Origin: Planctomycetaceae bacterium
GTDB taxonomy: Bacteria > Planctomycetota > Planctomycetia > Pirellulales > Pirellulaceae
Direction of reading: 5' to 3'
Length of the DNA stretch: 64,000 nucleotides
Assembly (NCBI GenBank): GCA_002723275.1
Contig: PBNZ01000008.1
Location: forward strand, 69,715 to 133,714
The position numbers and the translations under genes were made by a program. Below are positions 37,188 through 46,308 of the stretch, piece after piece; position 1 is the first letter of the stretch, and every line of letters begins with the position of its first letter. The notes under the pieces are model-generated. The model worked only from the letters and a program-made list of their open reading frames with translations. It did not search any database and had not been told where the DNA came from.

Positions 37188-37868
37188 ATTTATATTCTCG
37201 AACTGCAGCAAGTTGGACGCCGCGTTACAACCGATGGGCAATGGTTGATTCGAAATGTTTCGCTCACCTTATCGCCCTCAGAACGCCTTGTGATTTGCGG
37301 TCGCTCTGGCTCTGCAAAATCCGTCTTGTTACGTGTGCTGGCGATGCTAGATCCCTGCCATGTCGGACAGATTCTGTGGCAGGGTAAACAGGTTTCCGAT
37401 GCGCAGGTTCCGCGTTTTCGGTCTCAATGCATTTACCTTCATCAACGCGCAGCGATGCTGGAGGGCAGTGTCGAAGAAAACCTGAAGCTGCCCTATCAAT
37501 TGGCCAACCACCGGTCACTTCAGTATGACCCCGAATTCATCGTCGATTGGCTCAAACAAGTGGGTCGAGACGAGGAATTCTTGCGGCGTTCCTCGGATGA
37601 TTTATCGGGTGGCGAACGCCAGATGGTCGCGCTCTTGCGGGCCATACAGCTCAATCCCCAGGTGTTGCTATTAGATGAGCCAACCTCAGCCGTAGATTCT
37701 GGGACAGAGTCGATCATTGAAGAGTTGATTGACCGATGGTTTCGGGCCGAGTCGGATAGAGCCTTTGTCTGGGTTACCCATGACCGAGCTCAAGCAAGTC
37801 GCATGGGCGATCGTCAGATCATCATGGAGGCAGGTGCACTGCAAAAGGAGGGCGGGCATGCAGGCTGA
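37188..37868 (+). CDS. FetA/YbbL-like ABC transporter ATPase, apparent ATT start
   Basis: A 226-residue ABC ATPase related to FetA (YbbL) of the FetAB iron exporter. The first ordinary start, TTG at 37245, would remove the first beta-strand of the fold. The frame continues upstream through ILELQQVGRRVTTDGQWL, which aligns with the FetA N-terminus, to a stop at 37176. The only reasonable initiator is ATT at 37188, with GAGGTG five bases before it; ATT at 37194 is an alternative. Walker A reads GRSGSAKS (the third Gly is Ala), the signature is LSGGERQ, Walker B is VLLLDEP, and the switch His is in VTHD. The last 11 bases overlap the permease gene. Confidence 0.82.
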   Translation: MYILELQQVGRRVTTDGQWLIRNVSLTLSPSERLVICGRSGSAKSVLLRVLAMLDPCHVGQILWQGKQVSDAQVPRFRSQCIYLHQRAAMLEGSVEENLKLPYQLANHRSLQYDPEFIVDWLKQVGRDEEFLRRSSDDLSGGERQMVALLRAIQLNPQVLLLDEPTSAVDSGTESIIEELIDRWFRAESDRAFVWVTHDRAQASRMGDRQIIMEAGALQKEGGHAG

Positions 37869-38655
37869 ATATATACAACTGTCATATCTGCAAATGGGTC
37901 TCGCATCAGCCTTAATCCTTGCGAATGGTCTGATCTCATTGTTTCTCGGGCTCAAATTGGGGCGGTCGATCATTTGGGCTTCGATTCGCACCATTGTGCA
38001 GCTGTTGCTTGTTGGCTTGGTTTTGCGGCAAGTTTTTCAAGTTCGAAATGTCTACCTGGTTTTGGCTTTGATGGGAGTCATGACGGTTCTTGCCGGTTTC
38101 GCGGCGGTGCGACGGACGGAACATCGATATCCAGGGATCTGGTTGAACACGTTTCTATCGGTCTGGGCGAGTTCCTGGGTGATCACCCTTTTAGCGTTGG
38201 TGGCCATCGTTCGTGTTGATCCCTGGTATCTGCCCCAATATGCAATTCCCTTGTTGGGGATGGTGCTGGGGAATTCCCTCACAGGGGTCTCGCTGGGACT
38301 CGAAAGGCTCGGAGACGAAATGTCTCGAGGACGTGACAAGATTGAGATGATACTTGCCTTGGGCGGAAGCTCGTGGGAAGCCGCCAATCGACCCATTGCA
38401 AATGCCGTTCGCACGGGAATGATCCCGACATTCAATGCGATGGCGGTTGTGGGCATCGTCAGCCTGCCAGGCATGATGACCGGACAATTACTCGCCGGTG
38501 TTGAACCTGTGGACGCGGTCAAATATCAAGTCGTCATTATGTTTCTGATTGCGGCTGGAACCGGGATCGGCATTGTCTTGGCCGCTTTGCTGACCTACCG
38601 TTCGATGTTCAGCTCAAAACACCAGTTCCGCTATGATACGCTGAGATCGCGGTAG
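37858..38655 (+). CDS. FetB/YbbM-like ABC transporter permease (UPF0014)
   Basis: A 265-residue inner-membrane permease of the FetB/YbbM family with about seven helices. Diagnostic stretches are GLKLGRSIIWASIRTIVQL, the loop PLLGMVLGNSLTGVSLGLERL, EMILALGGSSWEAA and SLPGMMTGQLLAGVEP. FetAB is known in E. coli as an iron exporter that improves resistance to oxidative stress. ATG 37858 has AGGAGG six bases before it and lies inside the last codons of the ATPase gene, so the two are translationally coupled. A longer frame to 37729 lies within the ATPase and is not used. Confidence 0.92.
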   Translation: MQAEYIQLSYLQMGLASALILANGLISLFLGLKLGRSIIWASIRTIVQLLLVGLVLRQVFQVRNVYLVLALMGVMTVLAGFAAVRRTEHRYPGIWLNTFLSVWASSWVITLLALVAIVRVDPWYLPQYAIPLLGMVLGNSLTGVSLGLERLGDEMSRGRDKIEMILALGGSSWEAANRPIANAVRTGMIPTFNAMAVVGIVSLPGMMTGQLLAGVEPVDAVKYQVVIMFLIAAGTGIGIVLAALLTYRSMFSSKHQFRYDTLRSR

Positions 38656-38852
38656 TTTGCGGGCAAGATTGTGGGCGAGCCGTGATTCGGGGGGCTACGT
38701 GATTGGCCCTTCCACCGCTAAAATCAAATAAATAGAGGTCGACACGGGCCGACGGACACGCCCAGACTACCCTGGACGTTTGGAATTCATCCCTCGCGAC
38801 TTGTGTCTCCCTGGCAACTTTCATGGTTTTTGTGAGGCGAGTGCCCCTACTT

Positions 38853-40121
38853 ATGACGAAGCGACTTTCCATCGACGGCGCGAAGATTCAAGAAATTGCT
38901 GCTGAGTTTCCTACGCCCTTCTATCTTTATGATGAAGCCGGTATTCGGAATACCGTGCGAGAGTTATTGGCGGCATTTTCATGGTGTGAAGGGTTTCGCG
39001 AATACTTCGCAGTCAAGGCAACTCCGAATCCCCACCTTCTGGATATTCTCAAAGAGGAAGGGTGCGGAGCTGATTGTTCCAGCTTGAATGAATTGGTGTT
39101 GTCCGAAGCAGTAGGGGTGACTGGCGATTGGATTATGTTCACCTCGAACAATACGCCTGCCAATGACTATGCGAAAGCCATGCAACTCGGAGCCCTCATT
39201 AACCTGGACGATATCACGCAGATCCAGTACATGTTGGAGAACGTGGGTCTGCCCGAAGTTCTCAGCTTTCGGTATAACCCTGGGCCGTTGCGAGAAGGGA
39301 ATGCCATCATTGGTAATCCCGAAGAGGCGAAATATGGCTTTACTCGAGAACAGTTGTTCGAGGGCTATGCAATGCTCAAGGCCAACGGCGTCGAGCGATT
39401 TGGCTTACACACCATGGTCGCCTCGAACGAATTGAATGCCGACTTTTTCGTTGAGACAGCCAGGATGCTTTTTGAAATTACGGTCGAGATTTTCCAAAAG
39501 CTTGATATCAATATTGATTTCGTCAATCTCGGTGGCGGAATTGGAATTCCCTACAAGCCCGGCGAGCAAGCGGTGGATTTGAAGCATGTAGGGCAGGCCA
39601 TTCATCAGCTTTATAAGGAAATAATCGAGCCGGCCGGTTTGCACCCCATGAAGGTGCTGATGGAAAATGGTCGGATGATTACAGGGCCGCATGGATTCCT
39701 CGTTACCAAGGCCATCCACCATAAGGACATTTATAGGAACTATATCGGGGTTGATGCCTGTATGGCGAATCTCATGCGCCCCGGAATGTATGGCGCTTAT
39801 CACCATATTTCGGTGGTTGGAAAAGAGGATGAACCAGCGGATCAGGTCTACGACGTCGTCGGGTCGCTTTGCGAAAACAACGATAAGTTTGCGATCAATC
39901 GAAATCTACCGCGAATCGATGAAGGAGATATTCTGGTAATTCACGATGCCGGCGCGCATGGGCATTCCATGGGATTCCAGTACAACGGCAAGCTTCGTTC
40001 AGCCGAATTGTTACTCCGCGAGGACGGTACCGTTCAAGAGATTCGACGAGCGGAAACTGCCGAGGACTACTTTTCAACGCTCGATTATCCCGGCCTGGTC
40101 GCCCGACCAACGTTGAGTTAA
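38853..40121 (+). CDS. Diaminopimelate decarboxylase-type PLP enzyme
   Basis: A 422-residue fold-type III PLP decarboxylase, alanine-racemase-like barrel with a C-terminal beta domain. The PLP lysine is probably Lys55 in YFAVKATPNP. Other sites are GADCSSLNEL, the phosphate-binding loop NLGGGIGIPY, ENGRMITGPHG and the C-terminal VGSLCENNDKFA with the active-site Cys. It most resembles LysA, which makes lysine from meso-diaminopimelate, but related enzymes act on carboxynorspermidine, ornithine or arginine, so the substrate is only likely. ATG 38853 is preferred to the longer frame from 38823. No lysine-pathway gene is adjacent. Confidence 0.85.
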   Translation: MTKRLSIDGAKIQEIAAEFPTPFYLYDEAGIRNTVRELLAAFSWCEGFREYFAVKATPNPHLLDILKEEGCGADCSSLNELVLSEAVGVTGDWIMFTSNNTPANDYAKAMQLGALINLDDITQIQYMLENVGLPEVLSFRYNPGPLREGNAIIGNPEEAKYGFTREQLFEGYAMLKANGVERFGLHTMVASNELNADFFVETARMLFEITVEIFQKLDINIDFVNLGGGIGIPYKPGEQAVDLKHVGQAIHQLYKEIIEPAGLHPMKVLMENGRMITGPHGFLVTKAIHHKDIYRNYIGVDACMANLMRPGMYGAYHHISVVGKEDEPADQVYDVVGSLCENNDKFAINRNLPRIDEGDILVIHDAGAHGHSMGFQYNGKLRSAELLLREDGTVQEIRRAETAEDYFSTLDYPGLVARPTLS

Positions 40122-40179
40122 TTGCCGGACGCGAGCAAGCGAAGGAGTCGCGGGCTCTAACGAACGCGTGTCCTTAGAT

Positions 40180-41589
40180 TCACGAGCTCACGATATCACG
40201 GACAACTTCTCCGTGAACGTCCGTTAACCGAAAGTCTCGGCCTTGGAATCGGAAGGTGAGCTGTTCGTGATCGATTCCCAGCAAGTGAAGAACCGTCGCT
40301 TGCAAATCGTGCACGTGAACCTGGTTTTCGACCACGCTAAGGCCTAGGTCGTCTGTCGCACCGTACGAGATGCCAGGCCTCACGCCTCCTCCCGCCATCC
40401 AGATCGTGTAGCTGTCGATGTGATGGTCTCGACCGGCCGGCTTTCGCAATTCTCCCATGGGTGTCCGTCCGAATTCACCACCCCAGATCACTAAGGTATC
40501 CTCCAGCAGTCCTCGTTGCTTCAGGTCCAGCACCAGCCCGGCGGCTGCCTGGTCGATCTGTTTGGTCCGCAATGGTAGATCCTTCTCCAGCGATTCGGCT
40601 CCGCCGTGATGGTCCCAGTTTGTATGGTACAGCTGAATGAACCGTACACCTCGCTCGACGAGTCGTCGAGCGAGCAAGCAATTGTTTGCAAATGATGCCT
40701 CTCCTGGCTTGGCCCCGTAGAGATCCAGGGTCGCCTGAGTTTCATCCTTGATGTTCATGAGTTCGGGGGCGCTGCTTTGCATGCGATAGGCCATCTCATA
40801 CGCCGCAATACGCGTTGAGATCTCAGGGTCCCCGACGACACCGAGTCGGTGGCGATTCAGATCCCCCACTGCGTTGAAGAAGTCTTGTTGTCGATCCTTC
40901 GTCATGCCCTTAGGTGACTGGAGATTTAGAATGGGATCGCCCGTCCCACGAAAGGGCACACCTTGAAAGGTGGTTGGCAGGAATCCACTCGACCAGAGCG
41001 AAGCCCCTGACCTTGGGCCGCGTGGTCCCGATTGGAGAACCACAAACGAAGGCAGGTCCCGTGCTTCGCTGCCGAGTCCATAGGTCACCCATGATCCCAT
41101 GGAAGGTCGACCTGGTTGTGGCGAACCGGTGTTTGTGAAGAGCTTGGCGGGTCCATGATTGAACACATCCGTCTTCATGCTCTTAATAAAGCAAACATCG
41201 TCGACGATTTTCCGATGATGCGGCAGGAGATCACTCAGCCACGCTCCACTTTGACCATGCTGCTGAAACGGCCGATAGGGCCTCAGGAGTTTTTCGGTTC
41301 CCTTCAGGAAGGCAAATCGCTTGTCCTTCATGAATTCGGCGGGGGTGGGTTTGCCGTGCAATTCGGTAAGCAGCGGCTTATGATCGAAAAGTTCAAGCTG
41401 GCTAGGACCGCCGGCCATGAACATGTAGATCACTCGCTTCGCTCTTGCTTGAGTCATTGGGTTCGACGCGGCATCGTTTGCCTTACTTCTTCGTTCCAGC
41501 ATGGAACTCAACGCCATGGCACCGACGCCTACGCCGCACTCGCGGAAGAAGTGTCGTCTTGTTTCGAGCTTGAGTTGATCTTTCTGCAT
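40180..41589 (-). CDS. DUF1501 protein, Tat-exported (sulfatase-like)
   Basis: A 469-residue DUF1501 protein of the alkaline phosphatase/sulfatase-like fold. It opens with TRRHFFRECGVGVGAMALSS, a twin-arginine-like leader. Conserved parts are MFMAGGPSQLELFDHKP, NHGPAKLFTNTG, WGGEFGRTPM and GRDHHIDSYTIWMAGGGV. Known only by association: in planctomycetes it nearly always follows a PSCyt1/DUF1549/DUF1553 gene, as here, 7 bases downstream. Function has not been established. Confidence 0.95.
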   Translation of the reverse strand: MQKDQLKLETRRHFFRECGVGVGAMALSSMLERRSKANDAASNPMTQARAKRVIYMFMAGGPSQLELFDHKPLLTELHGKPTPAEFMKDKRFAFLKGTEKLLRPYRPFQQHGQSGAWLSDLLPHHRKIVDDVCFIKSMKTDVFNHGPAKLFTNTGSPQPGRPSMGSWVTYGLGSEARDLPSFVVLQSGPRGPRSGASLWSSGFLPTTFQGVPFRGTGDPILNLQSPKGMTKDRQQDFFNAVGDLNRHRLGVVGDPEISTRIAAYEMAYRMQSSAPELMNIKDETQATLDLYGAKPGEASFANNCLLARRLVERGVRFIQLYHTNWDHHGGAESLEKDLPLRTKQIDQAAAGLVLDLKQRGLLEDTLVIWGGEFGRTPMGELRKPAGRDHHIDSYTIWMAGGGVRPGISYGATDDLGLSVVENQVHVHDLQATVLHLLGIDHEQLTFRFQGRDFRLTDVHGEVVRDIVSS

Positions 41590-41596
41590 CGTCTCT

Positions 41597-43948
41597 CTAG
41601 CCTCTTGTGAGGAACTCGTCCAGGTTCATAAGCACTCGGGCCAATGCGGTCCACGTCGCAAGCTCCATGTCTGCGGGCGCTTGATCGGTTGACGACGTGT
41701 CTGTGTCTGTCAGCCGGTCCCGCTGAAGCGCGATAAACGATTGGAGCTGCTGTGATTCGGCAGCGTCTGGATGGCGGCTCAAGCAAAGGCGAAAGGCCAT
41801 GTTGATTCGGTCTTCGTCGGAGGACGGGCCATGGAGGATCAAGCGACGTGCAAGCCCTTCGGCCATTTCAATGATCGCCTCGTCGTTGGCCATAGTCAGT
41901 GCCTGTAGTGGAGTATTCGATCGGACTCGACGCGTGCAAACTGTCTGGAAGTTGGGAGCGTCAAAGGTCGTCAGCATGGGGTGAGGCGCACTGCGATAGA
42001 AGAAGGTGTACATCCCGCGGCGATACCGATCAGCGCCTTGGCTCGTTTCCCAGCTTAACCGTCGTTGCGTAAAGGCGTAGACCCCATCAGGCTGCGGTGG
42101 GTAAACACTTGGGCCCCCGATCGTCGAGGTTAATGTTCCGCTTGCGGAGAGTGCCAAGTCCCGCACAAGTTCGGCATCGACCCGAATCCGCGATTGTCGA
42201 CCGAGTAACTGATTTCGCGGATCGTTAGCCACCAGCTCGGAGGTGGCTCGTGATGAACGTTGGTAGGTGTCCGAAAGAACAATGTAACGGTGCAGACGCT
42301 TAATCGACCATTCTTGTTCGATCAACCAATGAGCAAGCCAATCCAATAGCTCTGGATGAGTGGGTAGGGATCCCTGAGTGCCGAAATCGTTTTCTGTTTC
42401 AACCAGACCCTGGCCGAAGAATCGCATCCAAGTTCGATTGACAACCACTCGAGCGGTCAAAGGATTGCTGCGGTCTACGAGCCAATTTGCGAGATCCAAG
42501 CGTGAATGTGAGCCGTCGGTCGCAGGAAGAGCAGGGAGTACTTGTGGCACGTTGGCAGTAACTTCCTCTCCCTTTCTGAGGAAATCGCCGCGGATATGGA
42601 GGTGAGTCGTGCGCGGCTCTCCCAGTTCTCGCATGACCATCACGCGCCCAAATCGACCTTCGATGCCTCGTTGAGCCTCCTCCAATTGCTTAATCACGGA
42701 TTCAAGTGATTTTCGCAATGATTCGTTTTCCGTGCTATCGCCCTCCGGCAGAGCCTCGCGGGTCGACTTGATCGCCGCCACGATCTCGTCACGACTCTTC
42801 TGGGCTTTTGCCGGTAAAGGATTGATCTGAGGATTATGGCTGTTCTTGTCTTCTGTTGAATTGAAGAATGCAAACAGCTGGTAGTATTCCACTTGAGTGA
42901 TCGGATCGAACTTGTGAGTGTGGCATTGTGCGCAGCCGACGGTGAGTCCCAACCAGACCGCGCCGGTTGTGTTTACACGATCAACCACTGTCTCATTGCG
43001 GAATTGTTCGGGATCACTTCCTCCCTCTTGATTAACGAGCGTGTTTCGGTGAAAGCCAGTCGCCACTAGTTGGTCCACACTCGGGTCGGCCATCAGGTCG
43101 CCTGCCAACTGTTCAATGGTAAATTGATCGAAGGGAATGTCCTGGTTGATTGCGTTGATCACCCAGTCCCGATAGGGCCACATCACCCGCGCGCCGTCAA
43201 TCGAATAGCCATCGGAGTCGGCGTACCGCGCCTGGTCAAGCCAGTATCGTCCCCACCGTTCCCCATAATGAGGACTCGATAGCAACTCATCGACCAGTTT
43301 TTCAACGGAATTGGGACTTGTGTCGGCAACAAATGAATCGACGGCCTCCGGCGACGGAAGGATTCCCAGGAGATCGATGTACAGCCGACGTATTAACTCG
43401 TCTCGCTTCGCCGCAGCGACCGGTTCCAGCTTCGCCGCTGATAGTCGGTCCGAAATAAATACATCGATCGGGTGTCGGGAGTCCTTGGTTGCGGGCAACT
43501 CAGGCTTTTGGATCGATTGAAACGCCCAATGTCCCTCCCATGGGGCACCCGCGGCAATCCATTGTCGGAGCATCTCAATCTGCTCCTCCGTCAAGGCTTT
43601 ATTGCTAGAAGCTGGTGGCATTCTCTCGTCCGGATCTTCGGAGAGTAGCCGACGCAGTAGTTCACTATTTTCCGGATCACCTGGGATCACGACGCCGTCG
43701 CCGCCTGCCACCACTGTCTCGCGGAAATCAAGTCGCAGATCGGCTTCTCGAGTCCCTTCATCTGGACCGTGGCATGTGTAACACATGTTTGCAAGCAGCG
43801 GCTGTATGTCACGACTGAAGCTGACGTCATCGGCCGAAGGTACTTCGTCGGCTCGTAAAGAATGGCATGTTAGCATTGCAAGCGCAAGGCAAAGCAGTGG
43901 CGTTTGGTGCCGGCGCTGATTACCATTCTGGGTAAGGTGTTTTCTCAT
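41597..43948 (-). CDS. PSCyt1/DUF1549/DUF1553 (PSD1) planctomycete cytochrome-type protein
   Basis: A 783-residue exported protein with the planctomycete-specific order: signal peptide (about 17-34), PSCyt1 domain with a heme c site (NMCYTCHGPDEG), DUF1549 (FDQFTIEQLAGDLM) which has a second CXXCH (GCAQCHTHKFDP), and DUF1553 (RVVVNRTWMRFFGQGLV, GGPSVYPPQPDGVY, RSNTPLQALTMAND). A linker helix with a coiled-coil look lies in the middle (about 385-435). With two heme motifs it may pass electrons, possibly from sugar oxidation; this is inferred. ATG 43948 starts the signal peptide better than the upstream 43996. Confidence 0.95.
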   Translation of the reverse strand: MRKHLTQNGNQRRHQTPLLCLALAMLTCHSLRADEVPSADDVSFSRDIQPLLANMCYTCHGPDEGTREADLRLDFRETVVAGGDGVVIPGDPENSELLRRLLSEDPDERMPPASSNKALTEEQIEMLRQWIAAGAPWEGHWAFQSIQKPELPATKDSRHPIDVFISDRLSAAKLEPVAAAKRDELIRRLYIDLLGILPSPEAVDSFVADTSPNSVEKLVDELLSSPHYGERWGRYWLDQARYADSDGYSIDGARVMWPYRDWVINAINQDIPFDQFTIEQLAGDLMADPSVDQLVATGFHRNTLVNQEGGSDPEQFRNETVVDRVNTTGAVWLGLTVGCAQCHTHKFDPITQVEYYQLFAFFNSTEDKNSHNPQINPLPAKAQKSRDEIVAAIKSTREALPEGDSTENESLRKSLESVIKQLEEAQRGIEGRFGRVMVMRELGEPRTTHLHIRGDFLRKGEEVTANVPQVLPALPATDGSHSRLDLANWLVDRSNPLTARVVVNRTWMRFFGQGLVETENDFGTQGSLPTHPELLDWLAHWLIEQEWSIKRLHRYIVLSDTYQRSSRATSELVANDPRNQLLGRQSRIRVDAELVRDLALSASGTLTSTIGGPSVYPPQPDGVYAFTQRRLSWETSQGADRYRRGMYTFFYRSAPHPMLTTFDAPNFQTVCTRRVRSNTPLQALTMANDEAIIEMAEGLARRLILHGPSSDEDRINMAFRLCLSRHPDAAESQQLQSFIALQRDRLTDTDTSSTDQAPADMELATWTALARVLMNLDEFLTRG

Positions 43949-44043
43949 GGATACGATTCTAGCATGGTGAAAGCGTCCGTGCCTCCCTTTCGCCAATGCT
44001 ACTCAAATGAAGCGGCGACGTCGATTCCGCAATCCGGTGTCTT

Positions 44044-45168
44044 ATGCGATTCTTGGTTTCAACTATTTTGTCCGTTCTGCTTGTCGCAGGCCAATCTTTG
44101 CGAGCGGAACAGCCTGTTCAGGTTGATCAAGAACTTCGACATGAACTCGCGCGAATCGTCACTCAATACGAGCTGCCGGGAATGGTTGCTGCATTGGTTG
44201 AACAGGGAAGAGTTACTCGGGTTGCGGCTACCGGCGTGCGAAAATTGGGAGATTCCGAGGAACTGACGATTGCTGATCGGATGCATCTCGGGTCCTGTAC
44301 GAAGGCAATGACGGCGACGATTCTGGCGCAACTCGTTGACGCTCAGAAGATGACCTGGAATGGAACTCTCGCTGAGTTACTTCCAGATTTAAGTCCAAGG
44401 ATGCATGAATCTTTTCGGGGTGTAACGGTACGCCAACTGTTGACTCATCGTTCTGGACTCCCCGCCAATTCTCCGTTAATGCATGCGGCCGACAAGAGTC
44501 TTTCCACCCGCGATCAACGTGAGTGGTTATTCGAACAAGTGTTGGCAATGGACCCTGAGTATGAGCCGGGGACGAAGGCACGCTATTCGAATCTGGGATA
44601 TATGTTGGCCGGATTCGTTGCAGAAACTGTCTCTGGTGACACTTGGGAATCTCTCATGCGGAAACGGATCTTTGAGCCGTTGCAGATGGATTCTGCCGAC
44701 TTTGGTGTGCCGGGAACAACAGGCAAACTCAATCAGCCTTGGGGCCATCGCGAGGTTTCAGAAGGAGAGATTCGGGCACTTCAACGTGACAATCCGCCTG
44801 TCTTGGGACCGGCGGGTACCGTGCATGCATCCTTGATGGACTGGGCAAAGTTTGTCGCGGTGCACCTTAAACATCAGCCACGTCCGCCCTTACTTATGGA
44901 GTCTACGATCGACGAAATGCATCGTCCTTATCCCAACGGAAGGTATGCGCTAGGATGGGTTGCATTACCTCGATGGTGGTCGCCGGGGCATGCGATTACT
45001 CATTCCGGTAGCAATACAATGTGGATGGCGGTCGTCTGGGCTTCGCCCCAGCGAGATTTTGCTTTTCTCGCGGCGACGAACAGCGCCCAGCATGGTGCAG
45101 CAAAGGCTTGCGATGACGCCGTGCGTTTTCTCCTGGAGGGTGTGATCAAAAAAGTCGAAGACGAATAG
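44044..45168 (+). CDS. Class C beta-lactamase-like serine hydrolase, exported
   Basis: A 374-residue serine hydrolase of the beta-lactamase class C/penicillin-binding protein fold. Catalytic elements are S84-C-T-K87 (SXXK), Y181-S-N183 (YXN) and H320-S-G322 in place of KTG. The N-terminus is a signal peptide (MRFLVSTILSVLLVAGQSLRA). These relatives are usually esterases or peptidases rather than antibiotic-degrading enzymes, so resistance should not be inferred. The gene is divergent from the PSD1 gene and starts 95 bases from it. Confidence 0.9.
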   Translation: MRFLVSTILSVLLVAGQSLRAEQPVQVDQELRHELARIVTQYELPGMVAALVEQGRVTRVAATGVRKLGDSEELTIADRMHLGSCTKAMTATILAQLVDAQKMTWNGTLAELLPDLSPRMHESFRGVTVRQLLTHRSGLPANSPLMHAADKSLSTRDQREWLFEQVLAMDPEYEPGTKARYSNLGYMLAGFVAETVSGDTWESLMRKRIFEPLQMDSADFGVPGTTGKLNQPWGHREVSEGEIRALQRDNPPVLGPAGTVHASLMDWAKFVAVHLKHQPRPPLLMESTIDEMHRPYPNGRYALGWVALPRWWSPGHAITHSGSNTMWMAVVWASPQRDFAFLAATNSAQHGAAKACDDAVRFLLEGVIKKVEDE

Positions 45169-45209
45169 CTTGAGGATTTTTGCAGGGATGACTCCTCTCA
45201 CTTGCGGTT

Positions 45210-45437
45210 CTAGATTTTGGCTTCGCCTGTCTTCACACGCTTAAGTTTTTTCCCAAGAGCAAATTCTGGATAGATACACTCGGCTTTAACGGAATCGTTA
45301 CCAGCGATATCATGAGCAGACAAGAAGGATTTTGACGAGGTGCATCGTAGCACTTGGGTGCCATCGGTTTGGGCTGCGATTTGAGAAGTTGATTGGCAGC
45401 AAATAGGCTTCGCGACTGATTGATTTGGATGCGTCAT
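45210..45437 (-). CDS. Possible small protein of unknown function
   Basis: A 75-codon frame that fills the 267-base gap and reads as a plausible protein (MTHPNQSVAKPICCQSTSQ ... KAECIYPEFALGKKLKRVKTG), with four Cys and a basic C-terminus. Codon use resembles that of the neighbours. Against it: no ribosome-binding site is visible, and its ATG (45435-45437) is the reverse of the same bases that start the plus-strand acyltransferase, so the two starts overlap head to head. No family recognised. Confidence 0.38.
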   Translation of the reverse strand: MTHPNQSVAKPICCQSTSQIAAQTDGTQVLRCTSSKSFLSAHDIAGNDSVKAECIYPEFALGKKLKRVKTGEAKI

Positions 45438-46308
45438 GCGAACGTTGTTGAAAAAGTTCGTTTTAGCTGCGGCCCGGCTCTCGCTGCGATTGCGATATCG
45501 CATTCGCGTTTCTGGGCTTGATTCGGTCCGGAATCTTCAAGGAGCAACTCTGGTGCTCCCCAACCATCCGGCCTATATCGACCCCGTCATGGTGTTGACG
45601 GAGTTGAAACTTCCAATCGGTATTCCCCGGCCGGTCGTCTATACGGAAACCTACCGGATGCCGCCCCTTTATCCGCTGATGCGTGTCGTCAATGCAGCCG
45701 AAGTCCCAGATCTTCGTCGCCACCCGCGACAGGCTGCCAAGGCGACTCGCGACTTGATTGATTGGATTTCTCGCGATCTTAAAAGTGGTCAGAGTTTTTT
45801 GATCTACCCCTCGGGACGACTGCAACGCAAGGATACCGAATGGATTGGTGGGGCTCGAATGACCCATGATTTACTTGCGCAATGTGGAAACGTTAACCTC
45901 GTGCTCGTGAGGACTCGTGGGGTTTGGGGCAGCGTCTTCAGTTGTGCACCAACAGGCGATGTTCCTGATCTAAAGAAGGTGTTTTGGTTGGGTATTCCGC
46001 GTCTATTGGGGAGTCTCATCCTTTTTTTGCCTCGCCGCGATGTTTCCATTCATGTGGAATCTTTTGACTCGACTCATTGTTTGGGAATGAGTCGATTAGA
46101 ATTCAATGAATGGTTGGAGAACTGGTACAACCATGATGGCGGCGAAAGTCCGATTTACGTTCCCTATCACCGATTGCGCCGTCGAGCATCCAATCGAGAT
46201 CGTCTAGCTCGCAGGCAGTCCGGTCGCGGGCGACGGCTGTGGAGAAAAAAAGAAAAGGCAGGGGACTCGGTGAACCTGCGAGCCCAGAAGGCTGACGGAA
46301 ATGATTGA
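45436..46308 (+). CDS. PlsC-like 1-acylglycerol-3-phosphate acyltransferase family protein
   Basis: A 290-residue acyltransferase of the PlsC/LPLAT fold, acylating glycerol-phosphate-type lipids at the membrane. The HX4D active site is H44-P-A-Y-I-D49 (LPNHPAYIDP), motif II is ETYRMPPLY and motif III is LIYPSGRL, where PlsC usually has FPEGTR, so this is a divergent member. The C-terminal 60 residues are very basic (RRRASNRDRLARRQSGRGRR), perhaps a nucleic-acid or membrane contact. It overlaps the OpuC-type ATPase gene by 8 bases, which is unusual for an acyltransferase. Confidence 0.85.
   Translation: MRTLLKKFVLAAARLSLRLRYRIRVSGLDSVRNLQGATLVLPNHPAYIDPVMVLTELKLPIGIPRPVVYTETYRMPPLYPLMRVVNAAEVPDLRRHPRQAAKATRDLIDWISRDLKSGQSFLIYPSGRLQRKDTEWIGGARMTHDLLAQCGNVNLVLVRTRGVWGSVFSCAPTGDVPDLKKVFWLGIPRLLGSLILFLPRRDVSIHVESFDSTHCLGMSRLEFNEWLENWYNHDGGESPIYVPYHRLRRRASNRDRLARRQSGRGRRLWRKKEKAGDSVNLRAQKADGND

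Noticed and set aside
38656..38852. Possible gene in the gap before the LysA-type gene
   Set aside because: A minus-strand frame (38609-38872) spans it but overlaps both neighbours and has no plausible composition.
44044..45168. Antibiotic resistance beta-lactamase
   Set aside because: The SXXK/YXN/HSG set is that of general esterase or peptidase relatives. HSG in place of KTG and the context do not support a resistance gene.
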